A stretch of 64,000 nucleotides of DNA from Salinicola tamaricis (GCF_003006155.1 NZ_CP023559.1:2356001-2420000); one strand, 5' to 3'. Shown: positions 13,016-23,130, counted from the first letter of the stretch. Notes: generated by a model from the sequence alone, not told the origin. Made by a program: numbers and translations.

Positions 13016-13291
13016 TCAGTAGTGGGGCGGGCGCTCGTGGGCGCTCTCGCTGCCGCCCTCCAGGGCATCCAGGGCGCTGCGCTGTTCCCGCAGGCGCTGC
13101 TGCATCAGCGCGTTGATCCGGGTCAGCCGCTCGATCTCGGCGGACTGTTCGCGCACCCGTGCATCCAGCGTTTCCAGCCAATCCTCCTGATAGGTCAGGC
13201 GACTCTCCAGCGCCTCCAGGCGTGCCTCGGCGGAGCTGAGCGAGGCGGGATTTGCCGTGTTAGACTTCGAAAGCTGTGTCTCATCATTCAT
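13016..13291 (-). CDS. slyX: SlyX family protein
   Basis: 91-residue protein made of a long heptad-patterned coiled coil (ARLEALESRLTYQEDWLETL, then ERLTRINALMQQRLREQR) and ending in the diagnostic C-terminus ERPPHY. The family is widespread in proteobacteria and its function is unclear. It converges on trxB and is followed by the shared hairpin. No frameshift is seen. Confidence 0.9.
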   Translation of the reverse strand: MNDETQLSKSNTANPASLSSAEARLEALESRLTYQEDWLETLDARVREQSAEIERLTRINALMQQRLREQRSALDALEGGSESAHERPPHY

Positions 13292-13381
13292 TCACGGCAC
13301 CTTTGGCATGTCTGTTCGAGGATCGTCAGCCGGCGCTATATGAGGCCGGTCATTGGTAATACAAGTAGTCAGTATCACAAC

Positions 13382-13532
13382 CTTAGGAACCACTGCATAA
13401 ATGCCTGCACGAGCGAATGGCTGCGTTGCGCGTTACTCGAAGGCTCGGCTAACCCCATGTTATGTCTCGCCTGCTGTGCTCCGTGCGCCTTGCCTTTCAT
13501 CTCGCTCGGCGATTTATTCAGCGCTTCCCTTA
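13382..13532. mobile_element. Second MITE-like element, 143 bp, flanked by CTTA
   Basis: The element 13386-13528 has 17-bp imperfect terminal inverted repeats. The left end is GGAACCACTGCATAAAT and the right end, reverse-complemented, is GGAAGCGCTGAATAAAT (13 of 17 identical). Both sides carry CTTA (13382-13385 and 13529-13532), consistent with a 4-bp target duplication. The AATAAAT tail resembles ends of IS5/IS903-type elements. There is no transposase. It lies in the 301-bp gap between slyX and the cold-shock-domain gene, ending 60 bp before the latter's start; the rest of that gap shows nothing else clear. Confidence 0.65.
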
Positions 13533-13592
13533 CCTGCCCGCCCCTGGGCGGTGCGCGTTCCGCTATCCCGACGTCTAGAGATATGAGAATCC

Positions 13593-14075
13593 ATGAATAG
13601 CAAGGTCTTTCTACGCTGTACGTTGATCAGTCTACTCCTCTCCATTCCCTCGCCACTGCTGATCGGTCTGCTGATCACCCTGATCAGTAGCGTCCTGGCC
13701 ACCGATCTCACCTGGTTTCTGAACGTCGAGGGTGTCTCGGCAATGTATGCGGCCACGGTGCTGGCGGTCTTCATTGTCCTGCTGCTGGCGACGCTGACGG
13801 TCTCGCTGCTGTCGCCGGCAACGCCCAAGGCGGTGACTGCCGCCATGCTGGCAGACGTCGAGAACGACGACCGCGAGCTGGGCGAAGTGAAGTGGTTCAA
13901 CGTCAACAAGGGCTACGGCTTCATTACCCGCGCCAGCGGCGAGGATGTCTTCGTCCACTTCCGCGCCATTCGCGGCAAGGGCCATCGGACCCTCGCCGAG
14001 GGGCAGAAGGTGCGCTATCACGTGATCGAGAACGATCGCGGGCTGCAGGCCGACGACGTCACCGTCATCACCTGA
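13593..14075 (+). CDS. Membrane-anchored cold-shock-domain protein
   Basis: 160 residues in two parts. Residues ~1-75 hold two hydrophobic helices (LISLLLSIPSPLLIGLLITL and a second around AATVLAVFIVLLLATLTVSL). Residues ~92-160 are a full cold-shock domain with the RNA-binding motifs GEVKWFNVNKGYGFI (RNP1) and EDVFVHF (RNP2). The N-terminus would tether an RNA/DNA chaperone to the inner membrane. The ribosome site is weak, so the start rests on the coherent first helix. It has its own strong terminator and lies just after a MITE-like element. Confidence 0.88.
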   Translation: MNSKVFLRCTLISLLLSIPSPLLIGLLITLISSVLATDLTWFLNVEGVSAMYAATVLAVFIVLLLATLTVSLLSPATPKAVTAAMLADVENDDRELGEVKWFNVNKGYGFITRASGEDVFVHFRAIRGKGHRTLAEGQKVRYHVIENDRGLQADDVTVIT

Positions 14076-14101
14076 GCACCAGCCACCATCTCGATGACCC
14101 C

Positions 14102-14139
14102 AACCGCCCCCGGCGCCTGACGCCGGGGGCGGTTTTTTT
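14102..14139 (+). terminator. Intrinsic terminator of the cold-shock-domain gene
   Basis: AACCGCCCCCGGCG pairs with CGCCGGGGGCGGTT around a 5-base loop, followed by seven T. A textbook Rho-independent terminator. Confidence 0.93.
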
Positions 14140-14183
14140 ATGTCCGGCGGCGGGTCACGGCCCGGCGTGACGCCGGCCTGTCA

Positions 14184-15155
14184 TCAGCCGGCGGGGGCGG
14201 GCATTTCGCCGCTGCTGCTGTCGGGGCCGCTCGGGTCTTCCCGCTCGTCCACGCCGGCGCGCGCTTCGGCCTCGACGAAGATGCGCTTGACCGCGGCGTG
14301 GCGCTGCTTGATCTGGCGGTCGAGCGCGACGATGGTGCGCTCGATGCGTTCGGCGCGGGCGTCACGGGAGAAGCGTACGCTGAGATTGACCAGCACGAAG
14401 TCCGGGCCCATATGCATGGTCAGCACCTCGTTGACCTGCTCGATGCCCTCGGCGTCGTGGGCGAGCTGGCGAATATCGTCGACCACGTGGCGGTTGGCCG
14501 CCTCGCCGATCAGCAGCCCCTTGGTCTCCATCGCCAGCCAGATCGCGGTGCCGCCGAGAATCAGCCCGATGATCACTGACGCGATGCCGTCGAACACGGC
14601 TAGCCCCGTCCACTGGCTGAGGCCGATTCCGGCCAGGGCCACCAACAGGCCCAGCAAGGCGGCGGAGTCCTCGAACACTACCACGAACATCGACGGGTCC
14701 TTGCCGCGGTGGACCGCCTCGAGATAGCTCCACTTGCCCTTGGTCTTGCGAAATTGATTGAGCGCGAAGGCCCAGGAGGCGCCCTCGAAGAGGATGCCGA
14801 GACCGAGCACGATGTAGTTGATCAGCGGCGACTCGATCGGCTCGGGGTGCATAATGTGCACCACGCCCTCGTAGAGCGAAACCCCGGAACCCACGGCGAA
14901 GATCAGCAGCGCGACGACGAAGCTCCAGAAATAGATCTCCTTGCCGTGGCCGAACGGGAACTGCTCGCTGGGTGGTCGCTTGGCCCGCTGCATGCCGAGC
15001 AGCAGCAGGATCTGGTTGCCGGTGTCGACCACCGAATGGATGCCTTCGGAGAGCATCGCCGAGCTGCCGGTCATGGCGGCGGCGACGAACTTGGTCACGG
15101 CGATGGCGAGGTTGCCGCCCATGGCCGCGAAGATGACCGGTTTGGATTCTGCCAT
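14184..15155 (-). CDS. Cation diffusion facilitator (CDF) transporter
   Basis: 323-residue divalent-metal/proton antiporter of the inner membrane. Transmembrane segments are visible from residue ~8 on. The metal-site HxxxD is in SEGIHSVVDTGNQ (TM2) and an acidic pair in VVFEDSAALLG (TM5). A cytoplasmic C-terminal domain contains HVVDDIRQLAHDAEGIEQ. The sequence resembles the ZnT9-like branch of the family, so zinc, iron or cobalt are all possible substrates. It is transcribed away from dapE with a 162-bp gap upstream. Ribosome site AAGGAGGT precedes the ATG. Confidence 0.88.
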   Translation of the reverse strand: MAESKPVIFAAMGGNLAIAVTKFVAAAMTGSSAMLSEGIHSVVDTGNQILLLLGMQRAKRPPSEQFPFGHGKEIYFWSFVVALLIFAVGSGVSLYEGVVHIMHPEPIESPLINYIVLGLGILFEGASWAFALNQFRKTKGKWSYLEAVHRGKDPSMFVVVFEDSAALLGLLVALAGIGLSQWTGLAVFDGIASVIIGLILGGTAIWLAMETKGLLIGEAANRHVVDDIRQLAHDAEGIEQVNEVLTMHMGPDFVLVNLSVRFSRDARAERIERTIVALDRQIKQRHAAVKRIFVEAEARAGVDEREDPSGPDSSSGEMPAPAG

Positions 15156-15317
15156 GCGGACCTCCTTGTCCTGGTCTGATGCGGCCCGTTGGGGCCGGCG
15201 CGCGAATAGGGCGCTTGCGTATCACGCACCGTCACGGGTAGAGCCGTGCGGCGCTGTGTCGACAGCGCTGTGCGCGCAGTATAGAGGATGCCCGCGGCCC
15301 CGGATGGGGCCCTGAGC

Positions 15318-15710
15318 TCACTGGCCGGGGTCGGGCCAGTCGATGGTGCCTTCCTGGCCGTCGGGGAGGACCTGCCAGAAGCGGTCCGGATCGTCCCCCG
15401 GCTGCCAGCCGCCCAGCGAGCAGCGTGCCTCGCAGCCCAGCCGGACCGAGGCGTCACGCGCGCAGTCGGTGTCGCGGGGCCAGGGCGTGGCGTCGCAGTC
15501 GAACCACAGGCTGGCGAAGTGATCGGCGGCGCGCTCCACCAGCATGATGTTGATCGGGCGCGCCGCGCATGTCGCCTTGCCACGCCAGATGCCCTTGCCG
15601 CTACGCGCCAGCGTCAGGGCGTCGTCGTCCAGCGCCTCGCGCAGCCAGGCGGTGATGGCGTCGACGTCGGCCTGGGCCAGATAGATCTCGATGTCGGGAA
15701 AACGCTGCAT
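15318..15710 (-). CDS. Conserved hypothetical protein next to dapE
   Basis: 130 residues, not recognised with confidence. No signal peptide or membrane segment. It is Trp- and Asp-rich, with several cysteines (KATCAARPI, DCDATPWPRDTDC, LGCEARCSLGGW) and opens MQRFPDIEIYLAQADVDAI. It begins seven bases after the dapE stop and is therefore probably the last gene of the glnD-dapD-dapE transcript. Its coding signature (start, GC pattern, tight linkage) supports a real gene; I infer no function. Confidence 0.7.
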   Translation of the reverse strand: MQRFPDIEIYLAQADVDAITAWLREALDDDALTLARSGKGIWRGKATCAARPINIMLVERAADHFASLWFDCDATPWPRDTDCARDASVRLGCEARCSLGGWQPGDDPDRFWQVLPDGQEGTIDWPDPGQ

Positions 15711-15717
15711 GGCTTCC

Positions 15718-16875
15718 TCAGGTGAATAGCCGCACCAGCGTCGCTTCGTAGACGCGGCTCAGGATATCGAGGTCTTCGGCACGGATGCGTTCGTCGACCT
15801 GGTGGATGGTGGCGTTGATCGGGCCCAGTTCGATCACCTGGGTACCCAGGGTCGCGATGAAGCGCCCGTCGGAAGTGCCCCCCGAGGTCGAGAGCGTCGG
15901 GGTGATGCCGGCCTCCTGCTCGCAGGCCGCGCGTGCGGCTTCGAGCAGCCGGCCGCCGGGGGTCAGGAAGGGCTCGCCGTTGAGGGTCCACTCCAGCTGG
16001 TAGTCGAGGCCGTGGGCATCGAGCAGGGCGGCGACGCGCTCGCGCAGCGTCTCGTGGGTCACCTCGGTGGAGTAGCGGAAGTTGAAGGTCACCTCCAGCT
16101 CTCCGGGCACCACGTTGGTCGCGCCGGTACCGGCGTGCAGGTTGGAGATCTGGAAGCTGGTGGCGGGGAAGAACTCGTTGCCCGCGTCCCAGTGCTCGTC
16201 GACCAGCGCCTGCAGCGCTGCCAGCGCCTGATGGATCGGATTGCGTGCCAGGTGCGGGTAGGCCACGTGGCCCTGGATGCCGCGCACCTTGAGCACGCCG
16301 CCGAGGGAGCCGCGCCGGCCGTTCTTGATCACGTCACCCAGGGTTCGGGTCGAGGAGGGCTCGCCGACGATGCAGTAGTCGAGCGGCTCGGCGCGCTCGC
16401 GCAGACGCTCGACCACGGCCCGCGTGCCGTGGATCGCAGGACCCTCTTCGTCGGCGGTGATCAGAAAGGCGATACGTCCGGCGTGGTCGGGGTGGTCGGC
16501 GACGAAGCGCTCCACCGCGGTGACCATCGCCGCCAGACTGCCCTTCATGTCGGCGGCGCCACGCCCGCACAGATACCCTTCGGCGTCGATGCGGGGGTCG
16601 AACGGCGGGTACTGCCAGGCGCTCTCCGGGCCGCTGGGCACCACGTCGGTGTGGCCGGCGAAGGCCAGCACCGGGCCGTGCTGGCCGCGGGTGGCCCAGA
16701 AGTTGTCGATGCCGCCGATGGTCATGCGTTCGACGTCGAAGCCGAGCCGCACCAGGCGCTCGATCATCAGCGCCTGGCAGCCGTGGTCGTCCGGCGTGAC
16801 CGATGGCCGCGCGAGCAGCTCGAGGGCCAGGGCCTGGGTGGCAGAGGGCGCGGTCGTCGGTGACGCGTCAGACAT
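15718..16875 (-). CDS. dapE: Succinyl-diaminopimelate desuccinylase
   Basis: 385-residue M20-family zinc peptidase that hydrolyses N-succinyl-LL-diaminopimelate, giving LL-DAP for lysine and peptidoglycan. Metal-site motifs are [11 protein letters not shown] (His ~73) and [11 protein letters not shown], with the catalytic ITADEEGPA. The C-terminal [13 protein letters not shown] and [12 protein letters not shown] are also diagnostic. It lies 16 bases after dapD, so the two succinylase-branch steps are co-transcribed. No frameshift. Confidence 0.96.
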   Translation of the reverse strand: MSDASPTTAPSATQALALELLARPSVTPDDHGCQALMIERLVRLGFDVERMTIGGIDNFWATRGQHGPVLAFAGHTDVVPSGPESAWQYPPFDPRIDAEGYLCGRGAADMKGSLAAMVTAVERFVADHPDHAGRIAFLITADEEGPAIHGTRAVVERLRERAEPLDYCIVGEPSSTRTLGDVIKNGRRGSLGGVLKVRGIQGHVAYPHLARNPIHQALAALQALVDEHWDAGNEFFPATSFQISNLHAGTGATNVVPGELEVTFNFRYSTEVTHETLRERVAALLDAHGLDYQLEWTLNGEPFLTPGGRLLEAARAACEQEAGITPTLSTSGGTSDGRFIATLGTQVIELGPINATIHQVDERIRAEDLDILSRVYEATLVRLFT

Positions 16876-16891
16876 GGTGGCTCCGGCCGGA

Positions 16892-17914
16892 TCAGTTGTG
16901 GGCGTGCAGGGCTTCGTTGAGCGCTACGGCGCTCTTGTTGGTGCGGCACTCCAGGCGCCCGCTCACCGAGTGGCGCACGAACAGCAGATCGCTCTGGCCG
17001 GCGAGTTCGCGCGCGGCCACAGTCTCCACCGCCTGGCCCTGGTCGTCGAGCACGGTCACCTTGGCGCCGGCAGTGACGTAGAGCCCCGCCTCAATGGTGC
17101 AGCGGTCACCGAGCGGAATGCCGAGGCCGGCATTGGCGCCGATCAGGCAGTTCTCGCCGATGCTGATGACCACGTTGCCGCCGCCGGAGAGCGTGCCCAT
17201 GGTGGAGCAGCCGGCGCCCAGGTCGGAGCCCTTGCCGACGAATACGCCGGCGGAGATGCGGCCTTCGATCATGCCCGGCCCTTCGGCCCCGGCGTTGAAG
17301 TTGCAGAAGCCCTCGTGCATCACCGTGACCCCTTCGCCGAGATAGGCGCCCAGGCGAACCCGTGCGGTGTCGCCGATGCGGATGCCCTTGGGCACCACGT
17401 AGTCGGTCATCTTGGGGAACTTGTCGACGCAGTCGACCGAGAGCGGGCGGCCGGCCAGGCGCGCCTGGAGCCGACGCGCCGGCAGCTCCTCGACGTCGAT
17501 GGCGCCTTCGCTGGTCCAGGCGACGTTCTTGAGCAGGCCGAACATGCCGTCGAGCTTGAGCCCGTGCGGCATGACCAGACGGTGCGAGAGCAGATGCAGT
17601 TTGAGATAGACCTCGGGCACGCTCTCCGGCGCATGGTCTTCCGCCAGGAACACCGCGACCAGCGGCCGCTGGGCGGAGGCGAATGCCTCGGCGATCTCCG
17701 CCTGTTCGGGCGCTCCGGCATCCCGCAGCGCCTGGGCCAGGCCAGCGCAGTGCTCGGGCAGGAAGCTCACCACTTCATCCTCGGCGCCCTCGAGCGCCTG
17801 ACGCGCGGCGCTGACCACGGCCTCAGCGGGCTGGTAGAGCGGTGCCGGATAGTAGACTTCGAGCCAGTCGCCCTGAGTGTTCTGGGTGCCGGTTCCTAGT
17901 GCGAAGCTCAGCAT
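16892..17914 (-). CDS. dapD: 2,3,4,5-tetrahydropyridine-2,6-dicarboxylate N-succinyltransferase
   Basis: 340-residue left-handed beta-helix succinyltransferase of the lysine/DAP pathway. The hexapeptide-repeat core runs from ~res 180 ([19 protein letters not shown], then [18 protein letters not shown]) and includes the conserved [19 protein letters not shown] chose ATG 17914 over an upstream start at 17959 because AAGAGGA lies just before it and the protein then opens [11 protein letters not shown], as in relatives. This is the longer DapD type found in Pseudomonas and Halomonas. It lies between an ArsC-like gene and dapE. Confidence 0.95.
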   Translation of the reverse strand: MLSFALGTGTQNTQGDWLEVYYPAPLYQPAEAVVSAARQALEGAEDEVVSFLPEHCAGLAQALRDAGAPEQAEIAEAFASAQRPLVAVFLAEDHAPESVPEVYLKLHLLSHRLVMPHGLKLDGMFGLLKNVAWTSEGAIDVEELPARRLQARLAGRPLSVDCVDKFPKMTDYVVPKGIRIGDTARVRLGAYLGEGVTVMHEGFCNFNAGAEGPGMIEGRISAGVFVGKGSDLGAGCSTMGTLSGGGNVVISIGENCLIGANAGLGIPLGDRCTIEAGLYVTAGAKVTVLDDQGQAVETVAARELAGQSDLLFVRHSVSGRLECRTNKSAVALNEALHAHN

Positions 17915-17984
17915 CGCGAAATCCTCTTGATCATGAAGGCGGTGAGTGGGGCTTTGCATGTGGCGGTATCGGGGGCGGCGCTGG

Positions 17985-18331
17985 TCAGGCGCCCAGAGTG
18001 GCGTAGCGTGCCGGGTCGAAGCCGACGATCAGCGTCTCGCCCCGGGCCAGCAGCGGGCGCTTGAGCAGCGTCGGATGGGCCAGCATCAGCTCGCGCGCCG
18101 GGTGGCGTCGACGTCCTGCTTGTCGCGATCGTCGAGCCCGCGCCAGGTGGTGCTGCGAGTATTGAGCAGTGTCTGCCACTCGGCAGCGGCGAGCAGGCGA
18201 TCGAGCAGTTCGGCATCCAGGCCATCCTCGCGCAGATCGTGGTAGCGGTACTCGACGCCCTGGTCGGCGAGCTGGCGCCGCGCCTTGCGGCAGGTATCGC
18301 AGGTCTTGATGCCATACAGGGTGGTGGTCAT
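17985..18331 (-). CDS. ArsC/Spx-family reductase (YffB-like, frameshifted)
   Basis: Small thioredoxin-fold protein of the ArsC family. The N-terminus MTTTLYGIKTCDTCRKA has the CxxC-type TCDTCRK motif, followed by YRYHDLREDGLD. The frame is lost near 18105 in a Asp-Ala-Thr stretch, and the C-terminus (ARELMLAHPTLLKRPLL, then VGFDPARYATLGA) continues in another frame to the stop at 17985. A single base change restores ~115 residues, the normal family length. Such genes commonly sit between glnD and dap genes in this group. True substrate unknown. Confidence 0.8.
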
Positions 18332-18417
18332 GGTCGCCGGCCGCTCGCAGTGTCGCAAAGCCGCCGATTATAGGCGTCCCGGCACCCCGGCTCAAACCGG
18401 GGCGCCGGGAACCCGGG

Positions 18418-21087
18418 TCAGACGTCGAGCGCCTCGCACAGGCGCTCGCGCAGGCGACGCTGGGCGTCGGGGTCGGTCAGCGGGCGGCCCTGCTTGTCGG
18501 TGATGAAGAAGACGTCCTCGACGCGTTCGCCGAGGGTGGCGATCTTGGCCGCCGACAGCGCGATGTTCTGCTCCATGAAGATGCGCCCCACCCGCGCCAG
18601 CAGGCCCGGCCGGTCGGGGGCGATCAGCTCCAGCGAGGTGCGCTCGTTGGCCGGGTCCTGCTCGATGATCACCTCGATCGGCACCTTGAAGTGCTTGAGC
18701 TGGCGCGGCGTGTGACGGCTGACGATCTGCGGGTAGTCGTCGGGGTCGTCGAGTTCTTCGACCAGATAGCGGCGCACCTCCTCGAGACGCGCCGGATCGC
18801 GGATCGCGTCACCGTCGTCGTCGAGCAGAATGAAGGTGTTGAGCGTCCAGTCGTCGCTGGAGGTGGCGATGCGCGCGTCGTGGATCGACAACCCCAGCTG
18901 CTCCATCGCCGCGGCGGTGGCGGCGAACAGGTCGTCGACCGAGCGGGTATGGATGAAGATCTTGGTGCCGCCCTCGGTCATGTCGGCGCTGGGGGCGCTG
19001 ACCAGAACCAGCGGCAGCGGCGTCTGGTGGGCGAGAATGCCCTGGGTCTGCCAGGCGATCTCGCTGGCGGTGTACTGCAGGAAGTAGTCCTCGCCGAAGG
19101 TTTGCCACAGCGCCTCGACCCGCTCGCTGTCGGCGCCGATGGCGCGCAGCAGGCCGAGTGCCTCCTCGCGGGTCTCGCTGACCCAGCCCTGGCGGTCGAT
19201 CGTGTTGTCGAGCCCGCGCCGCAGCACACGTCGGGTTTCGGTATAGAGCTGGCGCATCAGCGAGGCGCGCCAGCCGTTCCACAGCGAGGGGTTGGTGGCG
19301 CTGATGTCGGCCACGGTAAGCACGTAGAGATAGTCGAGGTGGACCTCGTCGCGCACGGTACGGGCGAAGGTGTGGATCACGTCGGGGTCGGAGATGTCGC
19401 GCTTCTGCGCGGTCTTCGACATCAGCAGGTGGTGCTCCACCAGCCATGCCACCAGGCGGGTGTCCCAGGGCGACAGATCGTGGCGGGTGGCGAAGTCGGC
19501 GGCATCCACCGCGCCCAGCTGCGAGTGGTCACCGCCGCGGCCCTTGCCGATATCGTGATAGAGCCCGGCGATCCACAGCAGTTCGAGCTTGGGCAGCTTC
19601 TGGATCACTTCGATGGCGACGCTGTACTCGTCACTGTCGCGGGCCTCGCGGAAGCGCTGCAGGAAGCTCAGCAGGCGCAGGGTGTGGGCGTCGACGGTAT
19701 AGATGTGGAACAGATCGTGCTGCATCAGCCCCCCGCCTCGCCGAACTCGGGCAGATATTTGCCCAGCACGCCGTAACGATTCATCCGCGTCAATTGGGTG
19801 GGAACGTCGCCGCCGCTGCGCAGCAGTTCCATGAACAGGCTCTGGTGACGCAGATCCTGACGGAAGGTGTCATCGATCAGGTGGCGGTGGTCGCGGATCT
19901 GGCGGATGGTGTCGGCGCGCACGCCCTCGATCTCGGGGTGCTGAGCCATCACCAGGAACAGTTCGAGCAGCGCCCCCGGTCGGCGTACGAAGACGTTGGG
20001 GTGGCGCAGCTGAATAGCCGCCCTTGGTCTCGAAGCGCGGGTTGATCGGCTTCACCTCCAGCGCTTCGCCGGCGCGCAGGATCACTTCGTCAAAGTGCTG
20101 CAGCAGCATGTCGTTGAGGCCGGCCAGAGCGGTGACGTGGCGGTAGTAGGCCTTCATGAACTGCTCCACCGCCAGCCGCCAGCGGGTATCGACATAGCCG
20201 AACAGCGCCGCCAGGGCGCGCTGATGGTCGAACAGCAGGCGATCCTCGGCGCGCCCGGTGAGCATGTGCAGGGCGTAGCGCACCTGCCACAGAAACGCCT
20301 GGCCCTGGCTCAGGATGCGCAGCTCGGCGTCGTTCATGAAGCCCTGGGCGACCACGTCTTCGTAGCGCAGCGGGCCGAAGTGGCGCTTGGCCACCCAGCC
20401 GATCATCTGGATGTCGCGCAGCCCGCCCGGGGCGCTCTTGATATTGGGCTCGAGGTGATACTCGGAGTTGTTGTGCTTGTAGTGGCGAGTGATCTGCTCC
20501 TGCCACTTGCCTTCGAAGAAGGCCGCCGACGACCACATGTGGCGTGCCGACAAGCGCTCGCGCATGGCCCCGCGCAGGCGTTCGGGGCCGGCCAGGGTGC
20601 GCGTCTCGAGCAGGTTGGTGATCACCGTGATATCGGCGCGCGCCTCGCGCTCGCAGTCGTTGAGCGAGCGCACGCTCTGGCCGATCTCCAGGCCGATGTC
20701 CCACAAAAAGGTGATGAAGCCGGTCAGCGCCTCGCGGTAGGGGGTGTCGTCGTCGTGCTCGAGTAGCAGCAGCAGGTCGATGTCGGAGTAGGGGTGCAGC
20801 TCGCCGCGGCCGTAGCCGCCCACCGCGAGCAGGGCGATACCGTCGTCGTGCCAGTCGAAGCGCTCCCAGGCGACTTCGAGCAGGCGATCCAGGCACCAGG
20901 CGCGGCCGTGAATCAGGTCGCGGATATCGCTGCCCTGGCGGAAGCGCGCATCGAGACGCTCGTGGAGGGTCGCCAGGGCCTGCTTGAACGCCGGGATGGG
21001 CTGGCGCTCACGGGCGAGCTCGGCACGGAACGCGGCGACGTCGAACAGCGATTCGTCGGGCTGGAACCGATAATGATGCAGCAGCAT
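18418..21087 (-). CDS. glnD: Bifunctional uridylyltransferase/uridylyl-removing enzyme (two frameshifts)
   Basis: PII-modifying nitrogen sensor, ~889 residues. The nucleotidyltransferase domain has [20 protein letters not shown] (res ~93-112), an HD domain follows with [15 protein letters not shown], and two C-terminal ACT domains include [20 protein letters not shown] and end with [14 protein letters not shown]. The first ~355 codons are clean; the frame changes near 20020 (after [11 protein letters not shown]) and again near 19727 (EFGEAGG, before [14 protein letters not shown]). The two changes compensate, because the whole span is a multiple of three. It is a large conserved gene with no other decay, so I favour sequence error. 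It follows map and leads the lysine genes. Confidence 0.92.
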
Positions 21088-21151
21088 GAACGCGAGCGCT
21101 CCCGATCGATGAAGGGGGGTCGCCAGGCGACCCCGGGCGGGCAGGGGACGG

Positions 21152-21942
21152 TCAGGCGGAGAGAAAGCTCAGGTCTTCGTCGGCGCGGGCGGTGAGCACC
21201 TCGACGCCGGTATCGGTGACCAGCAGAGTATGCTCCCACTGGGCCGACAGGCTCTTGTCCTTGGTCACCGCGGTCCAGCCGTCGCGCAGTACCTTGGTGC
21301 GGTAGCCGCCGGCGTTGAGCATCGGTTCGATGGTCAGGCACATGCCGGAGGCGAGCTCGGCGTCGGCCTCGGGCGCATAGCCGTCATAGTGCAGCACCTG
21401 GGGTTCCTCGTGGAAGCCGGCGCCGATACCGTGGCCGCAGAAGTCGCGCACCACCGAGTAGCCGAAGCCTTCGGCGTGGGCCTGGATCACCCGGGCGATG
21501 GTGGAGAGGCGCACGCCCGGGCGCACCTCGGCCATGGCCTTGTAGAGGCACTCCTGGGTCACCCGGCAGAGGCGCTCACCCTGGATCGTCTCGCCGATCA
21601 CGAACATCATACTGCTGTCGCCGTGATAGCCGTCGGCGGTCTTCACGGTGATGTCGATGTTCATGATGTCGCCGTGCTTGAGCTTCTTGTCGAAGTCGGG
21701 GATACCGTGGCAGACGACGTGGTTGAGAGAGGTGCAGATCGACTTGGGGAAGCCGTGGTAGTTGAGCGGTGCCGGGTCGAGCCGAGCTCCTTGACGATGA
21801 AGTCGTGGCACAGGCGGTCGAGCTCGCCGGTGGAGACGCCGGCGACGACGTGGGGGGTGATCATGTCGAACACGGCGGCGGCCTGACGGCCGGCTTCGCG
21901 CATTTTTTCGATTTCGTCGGGTGTCTTGCGTGGAATGTTCAT
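21152..21942 (-). CDS. map: Methionine aminopeptidase type I (frameshifted)
   Basis: Removes the initiator Met from nascent proteins, essential in bacteria. The N-terminus MNIPRKTPDEIEKMREAGRQ starts at ATG 21942 with GAGGA upstream. The frame breaks near 21785, in IVKELG followed by DPAPLNYHGFPKSICTSLN. Metal ligands are visible in NIDITVKTADGYHGDSS (both Asp), GHGIGAGFHEEPQVLHY (His, His), TIEPML (Glu) and QWEHTLLVT (Glu). One base restores ~263 residues, the normal length. Divergent from rpsB, the standard gammaproteobacterial arrangement. Confidence 0.93.
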
Positions 21943-22299
21943 GCGCGTCCTCGCAGCGGAGTTCGGTGGGTGTCGCAGGTCGTGGTGAAGAGACGACAGA
22001 AACGGCGTCGAGGCGTTGGCTTCGACGACCGGCGACTTCATCTTGCGTGGGTTCTATGGTATAAAGCCGCGCGCTCGACTGCAATTCCCGTCCTGACGCG
22101 GCGCGAGACAGCGATGTCTCATGCCCACATGATGGTGGAGGCGGTCGACGCGACAGTGGCGGTGAGTGCACTCGTCTCGAGGCGCCACCGAAAAAAACAC
22201 ACACGCACCGACACATGGTCCCGGGTGCCGTGACGGCAACGCCGAGCGGTCGGATCCATGGGGTGTGTGGAGGCCCAACCCGATTCTTCAGGAGTCACC
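21943..22299 (+). promoter_or_regulatory. map-rpsB divergent region: rpsB promoter and long leader
   Basis: Likely rpsB promoter: -10 TATAAA at 22060-22065, with a weaker -35 TTCATC at 22037-22042 and a 17-bp spacer. This leaves a ~225-nt leader before the rpsB ATG. Within it, GGTCCCGGGTGCCGTGACGGCAAC (around 22216) looks hairpin-prone. In gammaproteobacteria the S2 protein represses its own operon by binding the rpsB leader, so an autoregulatory structure is expected here, but I have not folded it. No ORF in the leader looks real. Confidence 0.5.
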
Positions 22300-23032
22300 A
22301 TGGCACAAGTCAACATGCGCGACCTGCTCAAGGCAGGTGCACACTTCGGTCACCAGACCCGTTACTGGAACCCGAAGATGGGTCAGTACATCTTCGGCGC
22401 GCGTAACAAGATTCACATCATCAACCTCGAACATACCTTGCCGGCGCTGCTCGAAGCCACTGGCGTGGTCGAGAAGATGGCCGCTTCCAACAACAAGATC
22501 CTGTTCGTCGGTACCAAGCGTTCCGCCAGCAAGATCATCAAGGAAGAGGCGAATCGCGTCGGTCAGCCGTTCGTCAACCACCGCTGGCTGGGCGGCATGC
22601 TGACGAACTACAAGACCATTCGTCAGTCGATCAAGCGTCTGCGTGAACTCGAGACCATGCGTGAAGATGGCACCTTCGAGAAGCTGACCAAGAAAGAGGT
22701 CCTGATGGCGACCCGCGAGCAGGAGAAGCTCGAGCGTTCCATCGGCGTATCAAGGAGATGGGTGGCCTGCCCGACGCGCTGTTCGTGATCGACGTCGACC
22801 ACGAGCGCATCGCGATCAACGAAGCCAACAAGCTGGGCATTCCGGTCATCGGTGGTCGACACCAACTCCAACCCGGACGGCGTCGACTACGTCATCCCGG
22901 GGTAACGACGACTCCATTCGCGCGATCCAGATCTACGTGCAGGCGATCGCCGATGCCTGCGCCAAGGCGAAGGAAGGCCGTCCGGACGAGTTCGTCGAAG
23001 TCAGCGAGACCAGCGACGCCGCGGCCGAGTAA
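22300..23032 (+). CDS. rpsB: 30S ribosomal protein S2 (three frameshifts)
   Basis: Essential small-subunit protein, ~243 residues. The N-terminus [20 protein letters not shown] and [14 protein letters not shown] are canonical. Frames change near 22748 ([20 protein letters not shown], one G apparently lost), near 22857 ([21 protein letters not shown]) and near 22905 (an extra G before [18 protein letters not shown]). It ends with [14 protein letters not shown] at 23032. A ribosomal protein cannot tolerate this, so these are almost surely errors. Ribosome site AGGAG at 22290. A strong terminator follows, separating it partly from tsf. Confidence 0.95.
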
Positions 23033-23106
23033 CGCCGCAGGCATCGCGTCTGCGTTGGGCGTGCTCCCGAGGGCGGTCACCGGATCGCCGGCATCAGCGC
23101 AGACAG

Positions 23107-23130
23107 AGGGGGCTATCGAGCCCCCTTTTT
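23107..23130 (+). terminator. Intrinsic terminator/attenuator between rpsB and tsf
   Basis: AGGGGGCT pairs with AGCCCCCT around ATCG and is followed by a T tract. It lies 75 bases after rpsB and 67 before tsf, as in other gammaproteobacteria, where it lowers but does not abolish tsf read-through. Confidence 0.9.

Noticed and set aside
22740-22910. Programmed frameshifting in rpsB
   Set aside because: Three shifts in both directions, no slippery sequence or downstream pseudoknot pattern, and no precedent; error is simpler.
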